A stretch of DNA of 64,000 nt. Source: Enoplolaimus lenunculus. Taxonomy: Eukaryota > Nematoda > Enoplea > Enoplida > Thoracostomopsidae. Below the pieces are notes generated by a model, which had not been told where the DNA came from, searched no databases, and saw nothing but the letters and a program-made list of their open reading frames with translations. The stretch lies in assembly GCA_030248215.1 (NCBI GenBank), contig JASANG010003310.1, positions 1 to 64,000 on the forward strand, read 5' to 3'. Positions 58,590 to 64,000 of this stretch are shown here, one piece after another (positions within the stretch are counted from its first letter, which is position 1; each line of letters starts with the position of its first letter). Made by a program: the position numbers and the translations under genes.

Positions 58590-58860
58590 CGGTCAAGGGA
58601 CGACCTTGTTTAAAATTGAGGCATGTAAGGATATGTCACGTGCTTGTCCGTTATACGCACATGCAAATGCAGTGGATTGTATCTATGCTTGCCTGCAGAA
58701 TTCGGTCGACATACATAGTCGACGATAAAAGTAGTTGCAGTAGCGGGCTACGTGTCGCAGTGGTAACAGCGTCTGCCTGGCACGCAAAAGGTACGTAGTT
58801 CAAAACCACCCGCTACCAGTTTTTCCAGCTGCTTAGGTAATAAATCTCAAGTCCCGGTTC
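58590..58860 (+). repeat. tRNA-like module with 5' leader, unit 2
   Basis: The leader GTCCGTTATACGCACATGCA, GGTCGACATACATAGTCG, GATAAAAGTAGTTGC is followed at 58740-58816 by a tRNA-like unit. It has 7-bp acceptor pairing GTAGCGG/CCGCTAC, A-box-like TGTCGCAGTGGTAACAGC and anticodon loop CTGGCAC (GGC, alanine-like). The T-arm pairs in only about three of five positions, so a functional tRNA is doubtful. Confidence 0.6.
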
Positions 58861-58924
58861 CTACTTGACTGGCACTATTTACAATGCTTTAAATGAATAC
58901 AAATAATATGTATCAAAATGGTTT

Positions 58925-59160
58925 GGCTAGGGTGCGACGGTTTCAGTTCTGGGTGTTCATAAGCATCAGCACTAAAAACATTGAAGACCAAGACACATGA
59001 GTGTAATGTTGAGGTTCTTATAAGGAATAAAAGCCTGAAAACTCAACAGCTGATTGTGAAGCGGCGTGGCTTAATTCAGTGGTAGCGCGCTGAACTGAGA
59101 ATTTCTTGACCATAGGTTATAGGATCGAAGGTTCGTCAGAACGTCCGTCATTTTCAGGAG
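58925..59160 (+). mobile_element. Element carrying a tRNA-like module, plus orientation
   Basis: Starts GGCTAGGGTGCGACGGTTTC, runs through GAGGTTCTTATAAGGAATAA and AAGCCTGAAAACTCAACAGC, then GCGGCGTGGCTTAATTCAGT plus GGTAGCGC (A-box-like) and GGATCGAAGGTTCG (B-box-like). Same family as 14395-14600 in the opposite orientation. Confidence 0.6.
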
Positions 59161-59590
59161 TGCAAGATCATAGACCAGAGATTCAGTAAATGTATGACTA
59201 AATTGTTGAAGTAAGTGATAGCTGAAAATAAATTTTTTGTGTGAAATGAAATTTAATAGTTACGCAATAATTACGTGCAGATATTCTAAAAAACGCAAAA
59301 AAATATAAAAAACACAAAGAAATATTAAACATGCATTAAAATTAATTTATTTTGAAAATTTAATTTTTTCGGTAATGACCAAAAATTGATGGATATTTTT
59401 CTTGGCCAGTCTCCGTAGTCTGGTCTATCTCAGTATTTATCCGAGACCGCGCATCTCTGGTACATGTTGGATCCCCGCCCGACATATTGTAGTTCAATGG
59501 CGCGGCTCGTTTTAGAACCATCAAATTTGTTTATAGAATACCAATTAGATTCTTATTTATTACTTATTAGTCATTTGTGATAAAACGAAA
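59161..59590. other. Upstream flank of TIM50
   Basis: AT-rich, with one GC-richer stretch at 59405-59515 (GGCCAGTCTCCGTAGTCTGG and CCCCGCCCGAC). No recognisable RNA gene or promoter motif. Confidence 0.4.
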
Positions 59591-62500
59591 ATGAACTGTA
59601 CAAAAGTCCTTACCGAATTATCCAGGATCGCTCAGTCTGGGTGCCGTCTACATCAAATGACTAGTAACGTTTCCAGTTCAACGCAAAGTTATGAAAATCA
59701 GGCTGGAATTCATAAAAACTTGTGTCCAATGAGCTTTCATTCAAACCTGCTCAATGTTCGAGTGCATAACTGCGCTGTTCCGTTCATTTACACCGGGTAT
59801 GTACGTTGGTTTAATTTCGGTAGATAGCCTGTTTGCGCTGATCACGATGAGTACAACAGAACCGGTGGTTATTCATATTATATGCACTCATTTCTGATCA
59901 TTTATATAATTTACATAAATGTGTATGTACTGTGTTTAGGTGAATGTGTATAGTTGAGTTTGTTTGATAGGGCAACTTCTCAACGATATTTATCGTCACC
60001 TACTGTAGCATTACGTGCTGCGCTTCGACGGTATTTATCGTATCGATTGTACGCGTCCCAGCTGCCCTCTAGTTCAGCGGATCAACGACAACAAGCTAGT
60101 TCAAATGCTAGTAATGAAGATGAAGACGAACAAACGCGTACGGCAGCACGTATTGAACGTATGAAGGTTAATACACGCCGCGGTGCTTATTTTATGTTAG
60201 CAATGTTCGGCGCATCTGCATTTGCTATGCTCGTTATCTCGGGTAAGTTTTGGTATGTAGTGTTTAAATTGAGTTTTGTAACCATCGTTGGGTGTTTTGT
60301 TTAGTAGGATAGTATTATATTCTCGCTGGGAAAAGTTATGACAGGGTTTTAGTTCAAACTGAGGAAGCAAGAATGATAAGAGAAAGCGGTGGTGGAATGA
60401 TAGACATACTAGATGGATGCAGAGAGGTGAATTATATAAACATACTTTTGACCTGTTTCAGTTTTGAGCTTATTTCAGAAAATCGCCTTAAATGTATAGG
60501 TCAGAGGAGCTTCTGCTAGCCTTTGCAGCTTTCGTTTAAAGCAATTAGTGTACTATTATTACTGCGAAGCTTTCAGATCATTGATTTGTTTGACTGTTTA
60601 AAGATCTTGATCAGGAACGCAAGGATTTACTACGTTGTCTTGAGTTTGCATAAATTTCATTTAAGGTCAACCATACAAAGATGATGATGGTAAACTTGTA
60701 AGTATTGGTTTTGTTGAATCTCGGATAAAACTCAAAAATATCAAATAGCTTACCTTATATGTACCAAAATTAAAAATTCCGGTATTAAAATTTGATCGGT
60801 GGAAAATAAGATAATTTACTACAAAATGACGATAAAAATGAAGTAAAATCTAAGATACAGCAGAAAAAGTGAATACCTATCTCCAACTAGGGTTATTTCA
60901 TCAATAATATTGCGAAAATGAAAATTAAAATGAATTTTTCGGTGGGCATGTATTTTTCATTTTCCGGTTCCGTATCCGGTAAATTTTTCAAATTCCGGTA
61001 CGGTAAATTTATAATTCCGGTTGCACCCTGATCTACACATATATAGATAGATACATATGCTCATATTTACGTATATACACATACATATACGTACTTATAT
61101 ACTTATACAGATTATATTTTACTTGATAGCAGCATGTGAGCCGGCGGACTGTTAGACGCCTAATAAGTTGGTATTTTTGGTACATTTTTAAACGATTATA
61201 CGTACTTATACGTATATGACATATATTTTCAGATTCCTGACGAATTTTCTAGTGGTAAGTATGTAATACTCTTAGTTGCTAAAAATATTTGGTGCGCGGG
61301 TTTATCCAAATTTGAGATTCTACTAGATCTGGTCAATGATTTCTTAATAAATTAGTTGCTTAGCCGGACAATTCGTAACAATTTTTTATTTGGAGTTGAT
61401 TTGTTACTCATTACTCTACAAAACAAGTTTCTTTGTTCATATTTTTGACTTTTGGATATAACAATCGAAAGTCTGAGCCATGCTGTGGTCTTTGAAAAGG
61501 TTGAAAATATGTTGTCCTTGGCTTGAAAACGATGGTGTAAATCATCGTGTACGTATGGAATAAAATAAGTGTACTATTGTGAGCATCATTTTTGTGTAGA
61601 AATCAATTAGCGTTGTTGGACTGTTAGGTGATTTATGTACCTAACATAGAGTATATATACGTTTTTTATACAAACGTTTTCTGATGTATTATTATTGAAT
61701 TCTCTATTAGATACGTTTGTCATCCGGCTTTGGTATTTTAAAAATCGTGCAAAGACTTTCGTAATGTTTCAGATCCTATTCTGGTTCAGTATCCGAAACG
61801 TGCCTGGTCAAGTGTTAAATTATTTTTTCATGTAAGTAGTGTTTTGTTTTTAAAACGTATACTCATGTCAATCAATAATTTTTAAATCTGTTCTGTGGTT
61901 GCAAAATAGAGGATGTTGATTGTAGCAAAATACCACTATTTCGTGGTAACTAGCGTCATGGATCATGTTCAGAATTCATGCGCTGTTCTGCTTTTCATTG
62001 TTATCTATATTCCATATTAAGCTATTTATTTGGACGATTTTATTTCTTTCACAGTCAATCAAAGAACCTAGTCGCGATAAACTATTGCCTGATCCGCTAC
62101 AGCCGCCGTATTATCAACCGCCGTATACAATTGTGCTCGAAATGCAAGGCGTTTTAGTCCATCCTGACTGGCAGGTAAGATAATATTGTTACTTCCGTTA
62201 CCATAAGTGTCATCGCAAGTATTAAGCGAATGACATTGTGTTAGAATTTAGATTGTGATGACGTAATTGATATAAGGGGGAGTTATGGGACACAAAGTTC
62301 GGTAGGTTACACACAGTGTTTGTTTGTTTGCTTGTTTGTTTGTTTGCTTGCTTGCTTGTTTGTTTGTTTGTATGTATGTTGTACTTACTTATAGTCCCTA
62401 CATTGCACGCCATTTTATTTAATGTATTACATTATAATTAGGGTTTTCGCAGTGATGTTATCTAAAACGCTCCCTACATCTTAAAATTAAAAAACAAAAC

Positions 62501-64000
62501 CTAGCACCAATGTACAATATATCGTATTTTACGTTCTAAGTATTCAACGGGCTGGCGATTCAAAAAACGGCCTGCAATTGACTTTTTCATTCAACAAATT
62601 GGATATCCAAACTTTGAAGTTGTGATTTATACTTCGGAGCCAGCTTTTGTAAGTGGAACTCTTATCATTTGGATTTGTTTTAAATTGCCTTTAGTTTAAC
62701 TAAAGTTATGAGGGTTTTATGTGGACCTAATGTGATTCTGCCAGAAATTTATTGTATTAATATTATTATATTAGTTTTTTAAATTATCTCGATTTAAACA
62801 GTATTATATAACGATTTTTGTATCGCTTTTGACAAGATTACGAGAAATTGAAACTTTTGTGTACGTGCATGTCAAAAAATTCTTAGTTTTGCAAAATAAT
62901 ATCGCACCATAAGAGTTATGACCAAGTCTACTCAAATTTTTGTGGATGCTGCATTGTATTTCAGTTATTATTTGCAGACTGCTTATCCGATAATTGATAG
63001 TCTTGATCCGCAAGGACTCGTTATGTATCGTTTATTCCGTGATGGAACAAGATATATGGATGGGCATCATGTTAAGGTAATGTCTGGAGTGTTTATGTTT
63101 TAAATCAAATTACTTATAATGGCCAAAAGTACAGACTGCATTTTGATAAATATATTTTGCGTACATGGCTAACCCGCTTGAGCAGTGCCGTTTACATTAT
63201 AAGGAAAAATGAATGCACATGATGGTGTATTCAGTATGGGAGTTCGCTACGAGGGGACTAGGACCCCGATGGAAGCCTCCGTTCCATCGAATCCAGAGAT
63301 TGCCAGGCAGTCGTAGAATAGTTATTAAAATTTTTAGTAACCTGTTGTAGTTAAACCATTAACATTTTGATTGCTTAGTGTTCTATGATAAAAAACGAAT
63401 CAAGTTATTTGACCGTGTGCTTGACAATATGCAAAATATATTTTCAGGACCTTTCGAAACTGAATCGAGATTTGTCGAAAGTTATATTTATCGATTGGAA
63501 TCCGAAATCGTTTCAATTGCAGCCTGATAGTGCGCTTCGGGTCCCACGATGGGAAGGCGATGATAACGATACTCAGCTGGTTGAGCTGGCGGCGCTTCTC
63601 AAAAGTACGGTATTTTCTTGTCGGAAAGTCGTTGAAGACAGGCTCGTACTTGCGTGCAAAAGTTTTGTAGTCGCGTAGAACTGTTTAGCTGGCTTTACCC
63701 GATTCTTGAAAGCGACAAAATTTTTTATGTAAACGCTCTTGTATTTTAATTTGCGTTTTGGATTACATGGCAATTAATGCAAGCATTGGCGTAGCTAGAA
63801 TTTTGGAAACGAAGGAGTTGTTTTATATGAAAATTTTGAAGACGATGTTTCTTGTACGAATTGCCAACGTATCTAGAAACCCCATTTCCCAAAAACCCCA
63901 AATGGGGTGAGCTCCTAGACCCCTTGGTATAGTCGTAAATGCAAGAAAATACTTTAATCGTATGTTTGGGTTTTCAGCAATTGCATCCAGTGGCGTCAAA
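59591..64000 (+). CDS. TIMM50: TIM50, presequence receptor of the TIM23 translocase (3' end cut by window)
   Basis: Mitochondrial inner-membrane protein that receives matrix-targeted precursors and passes them to TIM23. Exons: 59591-59796, 59971-60242, 60666-60697, 61233-61254, 61773-61831, 62055-62174, 62541-62648, 62978-63076, 63448-63604 and 63978-64000 (partial). All junctions are GT/AG and in phase, giving 366 residues so far. The N-terminus is Ser/Arg-rich, as expected of a presequence. One membrane helix lies at about 139-158 ([20 protein letters not shown]), followed by the linker [17 protein letters not shown]. The FCP1/NIF-like domain starts at [19 protein letters not shown] and continues through [39 protein letters not shown] and [15 protein letters not shown]. 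The phosphatase DxDx motif reads LEMQG, lacking the catalytic Asp as in other TIM50 proteins, so it is a binding rather than a catalytic domain. The last visible residues, LLKTIASSGVK, match the family where about 60-80 residues remain. Exon 61233-61254 is a 22-base micro-exon. Confidence 0.97.
60745..61030. mobile_element. hAT-like fragment in TIM50 intron 3
   Basis: Only the right end is clear: TTCCGGTTGCACCCTG, preceded by CCGGTTCCGTATCCGG words. The left limit is a guess from the first AAAATTCCGG-type word. Confidence 0.5.
62319..62379 (+). repeat. GTTT / GCTT tetranucleotide microsatellite
   Basis: TTTG and CTTG units in TIM50 intron 6. Confidence 0.92.

Noticed and set aside
58740-58816. 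Functional tRNA-Ala-like gene
   Set aside because: The acceptor pairs well, but the T-arm has only about three of five pairs and the unit belongs to a repeat family with varied anticodon loops. It is kept as a tRNA-derived repeat.
59058-59150. True tRNA gene with A and B boxes
   Set aside because: The box-like words are present, but the arms do not fold as a cloverleaf by eye, and the same unit recurs inside a larger element at 14.4 kb.
1-64000. LTR retroelements, virus-like elements, Polintons, LINEs or a full-length transposase
   Set aside because: I looked for reverse transcriptase, integrase, capsid or transposase signatures in the open frames and saw none. All mobile elements found are non-coding.

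Overview
The window is eukaryotic (metazoan) nuclear DNA. It is AT-rich and intron-rich, with long repeat-filled introns and many short non-autonomous DNA transposons. I favour a nematode. A family of small inverted-repeat elements here carries runs of TTAGGC, the nematode telomere hexamer, and single TTAGGC-like words are scattered through the intergenic DNA. This is an inference and could be coincidence. No rRNA, CRISPR array, operon or retroviral/LTR element was seen.

Layout. (1) 1-10238 is one large imperfect palindrome: two arms of about 4.85 kb around a 0.5 kb spacer, with at least five element families nested in each arm. The left arm meets the window edge. (2) 10.2-15.5 kb holds a cluster of mariner-like and other small inverted-repeat elements and no gene I can support. 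(3) 15.5-39.5 kb, plus strand, is a long gene for a sugar-transporter-like major facilitator of the MFSD4/NaGLT1 type. Four core exons (33175-33294, 34262-34484, 35964-36122, 36570-39505) are linked by matching splice phases. Two different upstream exons (15564-15820 and 30845-31135) both end in phase 0 and could each supply the N-terminus. (4) 43607-47053, minus strand, is a three-exon secreted carboxylesterase with a complete Ser-Glu-His triad and a short C-terminus. (5) 49592-57377, minus strand, is NOP58, the box C/D snoRNP core protein. I reconstruct it in 15 exons giving 540 residues with no frame break. (6) 59591-64000, plus strand, is TIM50, the inner-membrane presequence receptor of the TIM23 translocase. 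Nine exons are complete and the tenth is cut by the window edge. NOP58 and TIM50 are head-to-head about 2.2 kb apart, with tRNA-like repeat modules between them.

The genes have unrelated jobs: solute transport, ester hydrolysis, ribosome biogenesis and mitochondrial import. The most unusual content is in the repeats. There is a TTAGGC-carrying MITE family. There is a set of hAT-like mini-elements with shared CAGGGTG-type ends, family-specific subterminal words and readable 8-bp target duplications, down to a 66-bp copy. There are tRNA-like modules that share a conserved leader on their 5' side, a minisatellite grown inside an inverted-repeat element, and a ~195-bp triplication just past the NOP58 stop codon.

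Coordinates were read by eye. Exon edges are exact where the phases check; repeat edges may be off by several bases.
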